NCBI GenBank assembly: GCA_963777905.1
Contig: CAVZSM010000014.1
Location: forward strand, 1-64,000
DNA from: Trebonia sp963777905
Lineage (GTDB): Bacteria; Actinomycetota; Actinomycetes; Streptosporangiales; Streptosporangiaceae
Direction: 5' to 3'
DNA length: 64,000 nucleotides
The notes below the pieces were generated by a model, which was not told the DNA's origin, did not search any database, and worked only from the letters and a program-made list of their open reading frames with translations. A program made the translations under genes and the position numbers. Below are positions 50,976-60,831 of the stretch, piece by piece; position 1 is the first letter of the stretch, and every line of letters begins with the position of its first letter.

Positions 50976-52347
50976 GACGCGGCCCCTGTCGGCATGACCG
51001 CCCGTACCTGCCAGCCGCCGCCGGGTCGCGGCCCCGCGGCGAGCTCACCGCCGTAGAGCGCCAGCCGCTCGCGCAGCCCGAGCAGCCCGCGACCCGGGGT
51101 GCCGGCGTGGCCGCCGTCGTTCCCGGCAGCAGGCCCGCTGCCGGGCCCGTCGTCGCTGACCGTGATCACGAGCTGCTCGCCCCACTCCACGCCCACGGTC
51201 GCCGCCGCCCGGCCGGCATGCCGCAGCACGTTGGTGAGCCCTTCCTGCACGACCCGGTACGCGGCCAGGTCGGCGCCCGGTGACGGGGCCGGCACTCACC
51301 GCTGACCCGGAGCTCGACAGGGAGCCCGGCGGCCGACACCCGGCCGATCAGCGCATCAAGCTCGCCGAGCCCCGGCTGCGGCAGGAGCGCTCCGGGGCGG
51401 TCCTCAGCGCCCGGCCGCGGACCGGCGGCCCCGGCTTCCCGGCCGTCGGCGAACGGACTGAGCAGGCCCAGCAGGTTCCGCAGCTCTGCCATCGCATCAC
51501 GGCCTGTCGCCTCGACGGCGAGCAGCGCGGTTTCCGCGTCGGGCGGGGACGAAGCCAGGATCTTCCGCGCCGCGCCGGCCTGGACGATCATGACGGACAC
51601 ATTGTGCGTGACGACGTCGTGCAGCTCGGCCGCGATGCGGGCACGCTCGGCGGCAAGGGCCCGTTCCGTCGCCGCCGCGGCCTCGGCGCCGGCGCGGCGC
51701 AGCCGGGCGGTGGAGTCGGCGAGCCGCCGGCGCAGCTCGCGGATGCCGAGACCGGCCGCGGCGGCCGGCAGGACCACGAAGATCGCGGTGAGCCGCCCGG
51801 GGAACTGAAACTGGGGGAAGCGGGCGCCGAACTCCGCGGCGGCGGCGACGGTGGTCAGGGACACCGCGGCGATCGCCAGGTTCCGGTACCGGGAGTAGGC
51901 GATCGCGCTGTAGGCGGCGTACACGGCGGTACCGAGTGCGACCTTCGGCACGAAGTCCTGCTGCACGATCGCGATCGCGGCGATGATGACCAGCCAGGCC
52001 GTGATCGGGTACAGCCGCCGCCACGCCAGCGGCAGCGCGGTGAGCGCGGCGGCGGTCAGCATCAGCAGCGACGCGTGCGCAGGGACCAGCGTGAGCAGCG
52101 GCCGGCCTATCTTGCTCAGCGGCAGGCCGGCCTGGATGGCGTGCTGGACGGCGGCCGAAGAGCCGACCACGGTGACCGTCGCGGTGCCCGCCCGTGCCTG
52201 GGAGCGCTGCGTCATCTCGTAGACCGCGCCGATCGCCGCACCGACCGCGACGGCGCCGTCCAGCGCGAGCGCCCAGCCTGTCGGCGCCGCGCCGCGCGGT
52301 TCGGCCCGCCGGAAGAAGGCGACAAGCGAGCCGATACGTCCTGCCAC
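50972..52347 (-). CDS. Sensor histidine kinase (HisKA_3), frameshifted
   Basis: About 459 residues when repaired. Four to six membrane helices fill the first 190 residues. The dimerisation box is ERARIAAELHDVVTHNVSVM with the phospho-histidine. Near 51296 one base appears missing; before it the frame gives GLPVELRVSGE, and after it PAPSPGADLAAYRVVQEGLT, NVLRHAG and VSDDGPGSG with GRGLLGLRERL, the ATP-binding lid and G boxes. Unrepaired, the kinase would lack its ATPase domain. Its regulator gene overlaps it by four bases. The stimulus is unknown, although kinases of this type beside LolD/FtsX transporters often sense envelope stress or peptides. Confidence 0.88.
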
Positions 52348-52449
52348 ATAATCATTGTCGCCGGTATGCGGGGCAGCGGCATCCTCCGTCCCAGGTATGC
52401 CCGACTACATCGGAAGGATGATGGACGCCGACGAGTAAGCCGGGGACGT

Positions 52450-52464
52450 TATGGAAGATCCATA
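52450..52464. promoter_or_regulatory. Short palindrome upstream of the ABC transporter
   Basis: TATGGA-AGA-TCCATA, a perfect 6-bp inverted repeat 28 bases before the transporter start. It lies between the divergent kinase and transporter genes. It is a candidate binding site for the response regulator or part of the promoter; only its symmetry and position support this. Confidence 0.35.
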
Positions 52465-52492
52465 GTGCGAGCGACGCGGACGGGGCAGCCGC

Positions 52493-53197
52493 GTGACTAC
52501 CTTCGCCACCATGGACGCGCTAGTTCAGCTAGAGAACGTGGTGAAGCGGTACGACGGGCCGCGGGCCGCTATTGACGGTGTCAGCGTACGGATCGACCCC
52601 GGCGAGGCCGTGGCCATCATGGGGCCGTCCGGGTCGGGCAAGTCCACGCTGCTCAACCTCATCGCCGGGATGGACCGGCCGACCTCGGGCTCGGTCCGGG
52701 TCGGCGACGAACGAGTCGACATGCTGTCCGAGGCGGGCGCCGCACGGTTCCGGCGTAGGCAGGTCGGCATGATCTTCCAGTTCTTTAACCTGCTCGACGA
52801 CATGACGGTCATCGACAACGTGCTGTTGCCCGCACAGCTCGGCGGGGTCAAGGCACGCGAGGCGCGGCGGCGCGCCGACGAACTGCTCGGCACGCTCAGG
52901 ATCTCGCACCGGCGGGACGCCTACCCGGCCCGGCTATCCGGGGGCGAGCGGCAGCGGGTGGCGATCGCCCGGGCGCTGATCAACTCACCGTCGCTGCTGC
53001 TCGCCGACGAGCCGACCGGCGCGGTGGACTCCGCCACCGGGGACGAGATCGGCGCGCTGCTGCTCGGCCTCAACGCGGCGGGCCAGACGCTGATCCTGGT
53101 CACGCACAGCCCGGAACTGGCCCACCGGTACGCGCGGCGCGTCGTGCACATCGCGGACGGGCGGATCGCGTCAGACACGGCGGTGACGCTGCCGTGA
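52493..53197 (+). CDS. ABC transporter ATP-binding protein, LolD/MacB type
   Basis: 234 residues. Walker A GPSGSGKST, a Q-loop in FQFFNLLDDMTVIDNVLLPA, signature LSGGERQRVAIARAL and Walker B LLLADEPTGAVD are all intact. It belongs to the LolD/MacB branch that drives FtsX-type permeases by a mechanotransmission cycle rather than true transport. GTG 52493 or ATG 52511 may be the start. It overlaps the permease gene by four bases and is divergent from the two-component system. Confidence 0.94.
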   Translation: MTTFATMDALVQLENVVKRYDGPRAAIDGVSVRIDPGEAVAIMGPSGSGKSTLLNLIAGMDRPTSGSVRVGDERVDMLSEAGAARFRRRQVGMIFQFFNLLDDMTVIDNVLLPAQLGGVKAREARRRADELLGTLRISHRRDAYPARLSGGERQRVAIARALINSPSLLLADEPTGAVDSATGDEIGALLLGLNAAGQTLILVTHSPELAHRYARRVVHIADGRIASDTAVTLP

Positions 53198-55605
53198 GCG
53201 CCGTCTTCCGGGCCGCCGCCGGCGGCCTCGGCGGGCGGAGACTGCAGGCCATCATCATCGGCCTGGTCGTTCTCGCCGCCACCGCCGCCTCCACCCTCGC
53301 GCTCGGCATGCTCGCCGACGCGCACAGCCCCTTCGACCACGCGTTCGCGCAGCAGAACGGCGCGCACGTCGCTGTCACCCTCGACACGTCCATCGCGTCG
53401 GCCGCCCAGATAACGAACGCCGCGCATGTCAAGGGCGTCACGGCCGTCGCCGGACCGTTCGAGACGGAAAGCGTCAACGCCAAGGTCGAGCCGCCGGGCG
53501 TCACCGGCGGCTCGATCAGCACCCAGCTGAACTTCGCCGGCCGCCCCAGTCCAGGCGGCCCGGTGGACGACCTCACCTTGCAGCAGGGTCACTGGGCCGG
53601 CGGCGACGACCAGGCCGTCGTCTCCGACACCGGCAACGCGCCCAACCAGCTCGGCACCACCATCACCGTCGGCAGTCGGACGATGACCGTCGTCGGAGTC
53701 GCGGATTCGGTGACGAACACGGCCGACGTCTGGGTACTGCCCGCCGAGATGGCAGCCATCGCCGGCCAGGGCGGGTCCGGCCAGGCGCAGCTGCTCTACC
53801 GGTTCGCGTCCAGCGCGACCGACAGCGACATTAGCGCGGACATCGGCGAGGTCGAGGCGGCGCTGCCGTCCGGCGCGGTACTGAGCCATGTCAGCTACCT
53901 GAGCGTCCGCCAGTCAGAGCAGTCCAGCGTCGCTCCCTGGGTGCCGTTCATCGTGGCATTCGGCGTGATCGCCTTGGCCATCTCGGTGCTGATCGTGGTC
54001 AACGTGGTCGGCGGCGCGGTTGTCGCGGGCACCACGCGGATCGGCGTACTCAAATCCGTCGGCTTCACGCCGGCACAGGTCGTGGCCTGTTACGTGCTGC
54101 TCGTCGCGGTCCCTGGGGTGACCGGCGCGGCCGCCGGCCTGGTCGTCGGCAACCTGCTCGCCGTACCGCTCTACCGGCAGAACGCGCAGGTGTACCAGGT
54201 CGGCGTGCTTGGCGTGCCGTTCTGGGTGGATATCGTGGTGCCGCTCGCGGTGATCGCGCTTACCGTGCTCGCCGCCGTCGGGCCGGCGTCCAGGGCCGGC
54301 TCCATGTCCGCGGTGCAGGCGATCGCGACCGGCCGCGCGCCGAGGCCGCGGCACGGGTTCTTCGCGCAGCGGATGCTCGCAAAGCTGACGTCGGTGCCCC
54401 GCCCGGTTACCCTCGGGTTCGCCGCGCCCGCCGCCAGGCCGGGCCGGACCCTGGTCACGCTGGTCGCCGTGCTGTTCGGCGCGGCGGCGGTCACCTTCGG
54501 CGTCGGGCTCGCGACCTCGCTGAACCGCGTCTACAACGACATCTCCCCGGCCGCGCGTCTCCCGGTGCGGGTCGTGCCGCCGCCCCCGGGCGGCCAGGCG
54601 CCCCCGCCGGGCGGCGGCAGCGTGCATATCACCATCGGCCCCCACTTCCACGGCCTCGGCGCGCTGACCGCGGCGCAGCAGGACGCGATCAGCTCGGCGA
54701 TCGCCGCCACCCCTGGCACGCAGCACTACCTGACGCAGGCGGCCGACAACCTCTCGCTGTCCGGCCTGGACAGCTCCAACGGCGGCGCGCAAATCACCGC
54801 CTACGGCGGCGGCGATCCGGCCTGGTCGGGCCTGGTGCTGATCTCCGGCGGCTGGTACGCCCAGTCGCCTGGCGTTCGCGAGATCGACGTCAACACGCTG
54901 TTCCTTACCGACACGAACACCGCGGTCGGAGACACGTACACGCTGGTCAACGGGACCCACAATGTCACGGCGAAGATCGTGGGAGAGGTGTTCCAGCCAG
55001 GCAACGACGTGAGCATCTACATGTCCCAGGCCACGCTCACCGCGATCGACCCGACGGTCACCGGCCCCGGCAGCTTCGCGGTCTCGCTGCGGCCCGGGGT
55101 GAGCGCCGACGACTACTCCGTCGCGCTGCAGAACACGCTCGGCAACAGCTACTTCGTCGGCACCGGAGGCGGCGGCCAGGCACTGGTCGCCATCATCACC
55201 CTGGTCACGATGCTCACCCTCCTGATCATCGCCATCGCGGGCCTCGGCGTGCTGAACACCGTCGCCCTGCAGATCCGCGAGAAAGCCCACGACATCGGCA
55301 TCTTCAAGGCTCTCGGCATGACACCGCGGCAGGCCCTCAGCATGGTGGTCTGCTCGGTCGGCATCACCGGCCTCGTCGCGGGCATCGTCGCGGTCCCCAT
55401 CGGCATCCTGCTGCACAACAACGTGCTCCCGGCGATGGCCAGCGCGGCGAACTCCGGCATCCCGCAGTCGGTGATGTCCGTTTACTCGGCACCGGAGATG
55501 GTGCTGCTAGGCCTCGCTGGCCTGGTCATCGCCATCGCCGGGGCGCTGGCCCCGGCCTCATGGGCGGCCGGTTCCCGGACCGCCACCGCCCTGCGAACAG
55601 AGTAA
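53194..55605 (+). CDS. FtsX-like ABC permease
   Basis: 803 residues with the duplicated MacB/FtsX plan: a first helix (LQAIIIGLVVLAATAASTLA) and a large outside domain; three helices (about 250-390); then a second outside domain with a PPPPGGQAPPPGGGS linker; and three C-terminal helices starting FVGTGGGGQALVAIITLV. Such permeases export or extract peptides and lipids, often conferring antimicrobial-peptide resistance. Its GTG start overlaps the ATPase stop. The substrate is unknown; the two-component partner hints at an envelope-acting ligand. Confidence 0.92.
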   Translation: MSAVFRAAAGGLGGRRLQAIIIGLVVLAATAASTLALGMLADAHSPFDHAFAQQNGAHVAVTLDTSIASAAQITNAAHVKGVTAVAGPFETESVNAKVEPPGVTGGSISTQLNFAGRPSPGGPVDDLTLQQGHWAGGDDQAVVSDTGNAPNQLGTTITVGSRTMTVVGVADSVTNTADVWVLPAEMAAIAGQGGSGQAQLLYRFASSATDSDISADIGEVEAALPSGAVLSHVSYLSVRQSEQSSVAPWVPFIVAFGVIALAISVLIVVNVVGGAVVAGTTRIGVLKSVGFTPAQVVACYVLLVAVPGVTGAAAGLVVGNLLAVPLYRQNAQVYQVGVLGVPFWVDIVVPLAVIALTVLAAVGPASRAGSMSAVQAIATGRAPRPRHGFFAQRMLAKLTSVPRPVTLGFAAPAARPGRTLVTLVAVLFGAAAVTFGVGLATSLNRVYNDISPAARLPVRVVPPPPGGQAPPPGGGSVHITIGPHFHGLGALTAAQQDAISSAIAATPGTQHYLTQAADNLSLSGLDSSNGGAQITAYGGGDPAWSGLVLISGGWYAQSPGVREIDVNTLFLTDTNTAVGDTYTLVNGTHNVTAKIVGEVFQPGNDVSIYMSQATLTAIDPTVTGPGSFAVSLRPGVSADDYSVALQNTLGNSYFVGTGGGGQALVAIITLVTMLTLLIIAIAGLGVLNTVALQIREKAHDIGIFKALGMTPRQALSMVVCSVGITGLVAGIVAVPIGILLHNNVLPAMASAANSGIPQSVMSVYSAPEMVLLGLAGLVIAIAGALAPASWAAGSRTATALRTE

Positions 55606-55613
55606 GGCGCTCG

Positions 55614-57068
55614 CTAACCGTCAAGCTCGTAGTCGCGGCGGCGGGCGCGGCGAGTACGGGCCCAGTACTCGAAGGAGAATCCCGGCCAGATAGCGCGGTT
55701 CACGCCCGCGTCGTCGAGGTACCAGCTGCGGCAGCCGCCCGCGCTCCACACCGCGCGGCGCAGCCTGTGCTGCAAAGCGTCGTTATACCTGCGTGCCGCG
55801 GGCGCCCTGGCCTCGATCGTGCTCGCCTTCGCCCTCGACAGGACGCGCAGGCAGCTCAGCACGTGCTGAACCTGGGCCTCGATCATGAACACGACCGAAG
55901 TATGGCCGAGGCCGGTGTTCGGGCCCAGGAGCATGAAGAAGTTCGGGAAGCCGGGGACGGTGATCCCGCGGAAGGCCTCGACCCCCGATGTCCACGCGTC
56001 CTTGAGCTTGACGCCATCGCGCCCGGCCACGTTCAGCTCTGCGGCCGCGTCGACGACACGGAATCCCGTGCCGAAGACGAGCACATCGGCCTCGTGCAGC
56101 GCCCCGTCCGCCGTCACGACACCGGACGGGGCGATCGCCGTGACGCGGTCGGTGGCGAGCTCGACATTCGGCCGCTGCAGCGCCGGATAGTAGTCAGAGG
56201 ACAGCAGGATCCGCTTGCACCCGATCGTGTAGTCCGGGGTCAGCCGCGCTCGTAGCCCCGGATCGGGTACCTGCCGTTCAAGATGCTTGCGCGCCATTGC
56301 CTCCAGCGGCGCCATCAGCCTGGGGTCGACCGCGAAGCCGGCCGCGCGGCTTTCCAGCCCCCAGTAGACGAGGTACCGCAGCGCACGCGCGGCACCTGGC
56401 ACGGCGCGCAGCGCCGCACGCGTGCGCGGCGACATCCCGGCGTCCGGCCGCGGGTGGATCCACGGCGGCGTGCGCTGGAACACGGTCAGGTGCGCGGCCT
56501 CGCTGGCGACGGCGGGGACGAACTGGATGGCGGAGGCGCCAGTGCCGATGACGGCGACCCGCTTCCCCGCCAGGCTGGCGGCGGGGTCCCAGGACGAGGA
56601 GTGGAAGGATTCGCCGGCGAACGAGTCGATGCCAGGGATCTCCGGATACGACGGGATGTGCAGCGCGCCCGCGCCGGATACCACTGCGTGCGCGCGGTAT
56701 CGCTCGCCGTCCGCGGTGCGCACGGTCCACAGCTGGTCCGCGTCGTCCCATGCCACCGACTCGACCCGGCTGCCGTACCTGATGTGCTCCTCGATCCCGT
56801 ATTTGGCGGCGCACCCGCGCAGGTAGTCCCAGATCTCCTGCTGCGGCGCGAACAGTCGGCTCCAGTCCGGGTTCAGCTCGTATGAGAACGAGTAGAGCGG
56901 CGACGGCACGTCGCAGGCGCAGCCCGGGTACCGGTTGTCCCGCCAGGTCCCGCCGAGTTCCGTGGCCTTCTCCAGGATCACGAAGTCGTCGAAGCCCGCC
57001 TTCCGCAGGCCGATGCCCATCCCGATGCCGCCGAACCCGGAGCCGATGATGACGATTTTGTGCCGCAC
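55614..57068 (-). CDS. Flavin-containing (Baeyer-Villiger-type) monooxygenase
   Basis: 484 residues. The FAD Rossmann motif is IVIIGSGFGGIGMGIGLRKA and the NADPH motif VAVIGTGASAIQFVPAVASE. The fingerprint between them, FAGESFHSSSW, matches FxGxxxHxxxW of Baeyer-Villiger and related flavin monooxygenases. GTWRDNRYPGCACDVPSPLY is also conserved. It inserts oxygen into ketones or oxidises N/S atoms with NADPH and oxygen. The stress-protein gene lies 17 bases upstream on the same strand. The substrate is unknown. Confidence 0.93.
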   Translation of the reverse strand: MRHKIVIIGSGFGGIGMGIGLRKAGFDDFVILEKATELGGTWRDNRYPGCACDVPSPLYSFSYELNPDWSRLFAPQQEIWDYLRGCAAKYGIEEHIRYGSRVESVAWDDADQLWTVRTADGERYRAHAVVSGAGALHIPSYPEIPGIDSFAGESFHSSSWDPAASLAGKRVAVIGTGASAIQFVPAVASEAAHLTVFQRTPPWIHPRPDAGMSPRTRAALRAVPGAARALRYLVYWGLESRAAGFAVDPRLMAPLEAMARKHLERQVPDPGLRARLTPDYTIGCKRILLSSDYYPALQRPNVELATDRVTAIAPSGVVTADGALHEADVLVFGTGFRVVDAAAELNVAGRDGVKLKDAWTSGVEAFRGITVPGFPNFFMLLGPNTGLGHTSVVFMIEAQVQHVLSCLRVLSRAKASTIEARAPAARRYNDALQHRLRRAVWSAGGCRSWYLDDAGVNRAIWPGFSFEYWARTRRARRRDYELDG

Positions 57069-57085
57069 CTGAGGGACCCTAGGCC

Positions 57086-57676
57086 TTACGGGACCACGAT
57101 GACCGGGCAGCTCGCGTGCCGGGCTAGCCAGCCGGGGACCGAGCCGGCGATGTGGTGCCAGAAGTGCCTGGGCGCGCCGATCACCAGGGCGTCGGCACTG
57201 AACTCCGCCGCCATCGCGCCCAGCTCCCGCGCGGGGCTGCCGCGCCGGGTTCGCACGTGCACCTCGAGCTGGCTCGGGTCGGCGACCTGGTCCAGCTCGG
57301 TGAGCAGCCAGCGCTCCAGTGCGTCGTTATCCCTTGGCAGCCCGACCACCTGGCCGGTGAGCGGCTCGCAGTAGACGCCGGGAGACGTCACGTAGACCAT
57401 GAGCAGCGGCCGGTCGAGCCGCCGGGCCAGCCCGGCGGCGTACGCGAGGGCGTTGCGTGCCGACGTGGAGCCGTCGTAGCCGGCGATAACGGGATGAGCC
57501 AGGCTGGTCGGGCGCGGCTGGCAGGGCAGGAACTCATCGGGGCGCACGGACTCCCGGTGGCGGCGCCGTTCTGGCCGGCGCTGCCGCTGAAGCGGGCCTT
57601 GCTGCCCAGCGCCGCGCTCATCAGCGCCGCGCTGCTCAGGCAGGCCCTTTTCCGGGGAAGGCTCAGCCTGGTCCAT
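57086..57676 (-). CDS. Universal stress protein (UspA domain)
   Basis: 196 residues in the longest frame, of which the last 135 form one Usp domain (HPVIAGYDGSTSARNALAYA, then ADALVIGAPRHFWHHIAGSV, ARHASCPVIVVP). The G-x2-G-x9-G-S/T ATP-binding pattern of Usp proteins is only partly kept: the glycine after IGA is replaced by PRH, so nucleotide binding is doubtful. The first 60 residues are low-complexity and Arg/Gln-rich, and a GTG about 50 codons in may be the real start. It probably forms an operon with the monooxygenase. Confidence 0.8.
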   Translation of the reverse strand: MDQAEPSPEKGLPEQRGADERGAGQQGPLQRQRRPERRRHRESVRPDEFLPCQPRPTSLAHPVIAGYDGSTSARNALAYAAGLARRLDRPLLMVYVTSPGVYCEPLTGQVVGLPRDNDALERWLLTELDQVADPSQLEVHVRTRRGSPARELGAMAAEFSADALVIGAPRHFWHHIAGSVPGWLARHASCPVIVVP

Positions 57677-57935
57677 ATGCGCGTCCTAGCGGCCACACGG
57701 GGTCAATAGTTTTGTTATAGCAAGTAACCTACCCGCCGGTTAAGCGGAACATACATATACGCGTGCAATGCCCACCAGCGCCAGAGTTATTCGCGCCCGG
57801 GCGTGCGGACAGCCAGCACTATAGGCGCCCCGCGGCCGTCGCGGAAGCACCCGGCGGCGGCGATCTGTCCGGTCACCCTCGTTAAGAAGGGGAAGTAACG
57901 CCCTTTCGCTGTCCCGGGTCCTTCCAGGTGGCACG

Positions 57936-59819
57936 ATGAAGAACGTGGTGGCAGAACATGCGGGGCTGGCGGACCCGCGCGACCGGGTGGACGCGACAGC
58001 GCGTGCGGTGATCGCGAGCGCCGCCGACGCGATCGTGGCCTTCGGGACCGATCGCACCGTGCTGCTGTGGAACCCCGCGGCGGAACGGATGTTCGGCTGG
58101 AGCGCCACCGAGGTCATCGGCCTGAAGCCGCCGATCATTCCGGAAGAGCTCAGCGCCGAGCACAACGCGGTGCTCGAGCGGGTCCGCGGCGGCGGCCAGA
58201 TCTCCTTCGCCACCAGGCGGATTCGCAAGGACGGCTCCGTGCTCGACGTGCGCATCGACACCAGCGTGCTGACCGACAGCGGCGGCATGATCGGCTGGGT
58301 GAACATCTGCCACCAGACCGGCGAGGACGACGTGGCCAGGCATTACATGGCCGAGCGCGCGCGGGTGGTGCACCGTCTCGGCGATGTGGTCGCGGACATG
58401 AACGCGCAGCGCGACCTGGAGTCGGTGCTCGACAGGATCGCGGCCAGCCTGCGAGAGCTGACCGGCGCGGACGCCGGCGGGTTCGTGCTCATCGAGGAGG
58501 ACCGGCTGCGGCTGGTCTCCACCGCAGGCCTGCCAGCCAGGCTGCGCGGGCGCGTCGCGTCGCTGTCGAACAGCCTTGTCGGCGAACTCCTCAGGTCGGG
58601 CAAGACCGTGATGATGGCGACCGGCGAGTCCGGCGGCTTCGACGACCTGATCTGGTCAGCGCTGCCGGGGCTGCACACCATCGCGCTGGGCCTGTCCCAC
58701 GTGGGCGGGCGGCCGTACGGCGCGCTCTACGCCCTGTACAGCAGGCGCACCCTCAGCCACGTCGAACTCGAACTGCTCGAGCTGCTCGCCGGTCACGCCG
58801 GGGTGGCGCTGACCAACGCGATGGCGTTCGAAGAGGTCGTGCGGCAGCGGGCACACGAGCGCGCGGTCATCGACGGCAGCGCGGATGGCATCGCGGTGCT
58901 TGACGAGCAGGGGAACGTGAAGCAGTGGAACCCGGCCGCGCACCGGATCACCGGCATGCCGGCGAGCGAGGTGATGGGCGCGCCACCGCCGTTTGCGCTG
59001 CCCGAGCCTGGCGAGCGGCGCACGCACAAGCTGACCAGCGGGCGGTGGCTCGACGTGCTGTGCACGGCGCTCGGCGACGGCGGCGAGCGCGTGGTCGACT
59101 TCCGTGACGTCACCGCGGCGAAGGAGCTCGAGGAAGCCAAGGACCTGTTCCTCGCTACCACGAGCCACGAACTGCGCACGCCCATCACAGTGGTCCAGGG
59201 ATTCGCTTCGACGCTGGCCAGCCGCTGGGACCAGCTATCCGACGCCGACCGCCGTTCCGCGGTCCGGACGATCGCGGAACGCGCGGGGTCCCTGGGCCGC
59301 CTGGTCGAGCAGCTTCTCCTCGGCGCCCGGGCGGGCGCCGATCAGCTCCCGGTCGACAACGGCCCCTTCGACCTGGCCGCCCTCTTGAGAGCAGCAGTCA
59401 TCTCATTCGACGCCCTCTCAGACAAGCACGAAGTAGTAGCTGACATCCCGGCCGGCCTTCCGCCAGCCCACGGCGATCCAATGGCCACCGACATAATCGT
59501 CGGCCAGCTCCTGGAAAACGCCGTCAAGTACTCCCCCTCAGGGGGCAAGGTCACCGTAAGGGCCAGATCCACCGACCCCACTATCGAGGTCGAGGTCGCG
59601 GACGAGGGCATCGGCATCAACCCCGGCGACCACGAGCGCATCTTCGAGCGCTTCTACCAGGGCGAAACCGGCGACCGCAGAAGGTTCGGCGGCGTAGGCA
59701 TAGGCCTCTACATCGTCCGCCGCCTGGCGGTGGCCCAAGAGGGGACCGTGGTGGCGCAGTCCCGCCCAGAGGGCGGCACCACAATGCGACTAACCCTGCG
59801 CCGCGCTACCGCCTCATAG
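57936..59819 (+). CDS. PAS-GAF-PAS sensor histidine kinase
   Basis: 627 residues without membrane helices. PAS domain 1 is at about 25-130 (VLLWNPAAERMFGWSATEVI), GAF at 150-295 (LRELTGADAGGFVLIEEDRL), a second PAS at 310-390 (VKQWNPAAHRITGMPASEVM), and HisKA with His411 in TTSHELRTPI. The ATPase boxes follow: QLLENAVKYSPSGGKV, VEVADEGIGINPGDHERIFE, FGGVGIGLYIVRRLA. It is a cytoplasmic redox- or ligand-sensing kinase; no response regulator is adjacent, so it is an orphan. From about 59385 to the end its synonymous codons change style (CTA, ATA, GTA, CCA become common). Confidence 0.93.
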   Translation: MKNVVAEHAGLADPRDRVDATARAVIASAADAIVAFGTDRTVLLWNPAAERMFGWSATEVIGLKPPIIPEELSAEHNAVLERVRGGGQISFATRRIRKDGSVLDVRIDTSVLTDSGGMIGWVNICHQTGEDDVARHYMAERARVVHRLGDVVADMNAQRDLESVLDRIAASLRELTGADAGGFVLIEEDRLRLVSTAGLPARLRGRVASLSNSLVGELLRSGKTVMMATGESGGFDDLIWSALPGLHTIALGLSHVGGRPYGALYALYSRRTLSHVELELLELLAGHAGVALTNAMAFEEVVRQRAHERAVIDGSADGIAVLDEQGNVKQWNPAAHRITGMPASEVMGAPPPFALPEPGERRTHKLTSGRWLDVLCTALGDGGERVVDFRDVTAAKELEEAKDLFLATTSHELRTPITVVQGFASTLASRWDQLSDADRRSAVRTIAERAGSLGRLVEQLLLGARAGADQLPVDNGPFDLAALLRAAVISFDALSDKHEVVADIPAGLPPAHGDPMATDIIVGQLLENAVKYSPSGGKVTVRARSTDPTIEVEVADEGIGINPGDHERIFERFYQGETGDRRRFGGVGIGLYIVRRLAVAQEGTVVAQSRPEGGTTMRLTLRRATAS

Positions 59820-59845
59820 GGAAGCCCCGCGCGGCCCAACCGCTG

Positions 59846-60628
59846 TCAGAGCCGCGCCTGCTCCCGGTGCCGCGGTTCGCCCCCGGTAGCGGCCAGGTAC
59901 TCATCGATCACACCGGGCACGTCATCGCTATCCCGCATGATCTGGCCCGCCTCCATCCAGATCACGCGGTTGCAGCTCTGCTCGATCTCACCGAGGTTGT
60001 GCGCGACCAGGAATACGGTGCCGGCCTCGTCCCGCAATTCCTTGATCCGGTTGTGACTCTTGGTCCTGAACGACGCGTCGCCAGTAGCGAGCGCCTCGTC
60101 GATCATCAGGATCTCGTGGCTCTTGGCGGATGCGATAGCGAACCGGAGGCGCTGCGCCATGCCAGTCGAGTAGGCGCGCATGGGCAGGTCGATGAACCTG
60201 CCGACCCCCGAGAAGTCAACGATCTGCTCGTACCTGGCCTTCACTTCCGCGGGCGGCATGCCCATCGCGAGGCAGCCGAGAACCACGTTCCGCTCGCCGG
60301 TGAGGTCGTCGAGCAGCGCGGCGTTCACGCCGAGCAGCGCGGCCTGGCCGGTCGTGTAGACGGCGCCCTGCTCGGCGGGCAGCAGTCCGGCGATGGCCCG
60401 CAGCAACGTGGACTTCCCGGAGCCGTTCCGGCCGATGACGCCCATCACGTCGCCGTGGTTGACCACGAAGGAGATGCCGCGGATCGCGTGCACCTCGCGG
60501 ATGGACGCGCGCTTCTGCCGTCTGACCAGCCGCATCAGCGATGTGGCGGCGGTGCCCTTGTTGCCGCCGGCCCCGTACACGCGGTAGACCACGTGCAGGT
60601 CATCGACGACTACGGTCGGGTCAGCCAT
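59846..60628 (-). CDS. Polysaccharide/teichoic-acid-type ABC exporter ATPase (Wzt/TagH-like)
   Basis: 260 residues. Walker A GRNGSGKST, the family-typical signature YSTGMAQRLRFAIASAK, Walker B EILMIDEALATGDASF and the switch VFLVAHNLGEIEQSC. Proteins of this branch energise export of O-antigen, teichoic acid or other glycans. No permease or glycan-polymer gene is next to it, so the partner must be elsewhere. It is convergent with the sensor kinase and divergent from the anti-sigma gene. Confidence 0.9.
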   Translation of the reverse strand: MADPTVVVDDLHVVYRVYGAGGNKGTAATSLMRLVRRQKRASIREVHAIRGISFVVNHGDVMGVIGRNGSGKSTLLRAIAGLLPAEQGAVYTTGQAALLGVNAALLDDLTGERNVVLGCLAMGMPPAEVKARYEQIVDFSGVGRFIDLPMRAYSTGMAQRLRFAIASAKSHEILMIDEALATGDASFRTKSHNRIKELRDEAGTVFLVAHNLGEIEQSCNRVIWMEAGQIMRDSDDVPGVIDEYLAATGGEPRHREQARL

Positions 60629-60758
60629 GGTCTCCCCCGGCTAGTCCGGCGCGATGAGCGAACGTCACGACCCAGACGTTACCTCGTCCACGGCGCCATT
60701 CGTGCCAACACGGTGCGGACAAATAGCCGGATAACGCCCGCGAAATATGATGTTCACG

Positions 60759-60783
60759 GTTTCACGGCGTTCTCAACGGGCAT
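60759..60783 (+). promoter_or_regulatory. SigB-type promoter
   Basis: GTTT, 15 bases, then GGGCAT, close to the GTTT-N14-16-GGGTAT consensus of stress sigma factors (SigB/SigF group). It lies about 50 bases upstream of the anti-sigma kinase start. Promoters of this type commonly precede such regulators, giving feedback control. Confidence 0.55.
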
Positions 60784-60831
60784 GCCGCTCATGCCGGGTT
60801 CGTTCAATTCCGCGGACGGGGCGGGGTGACT

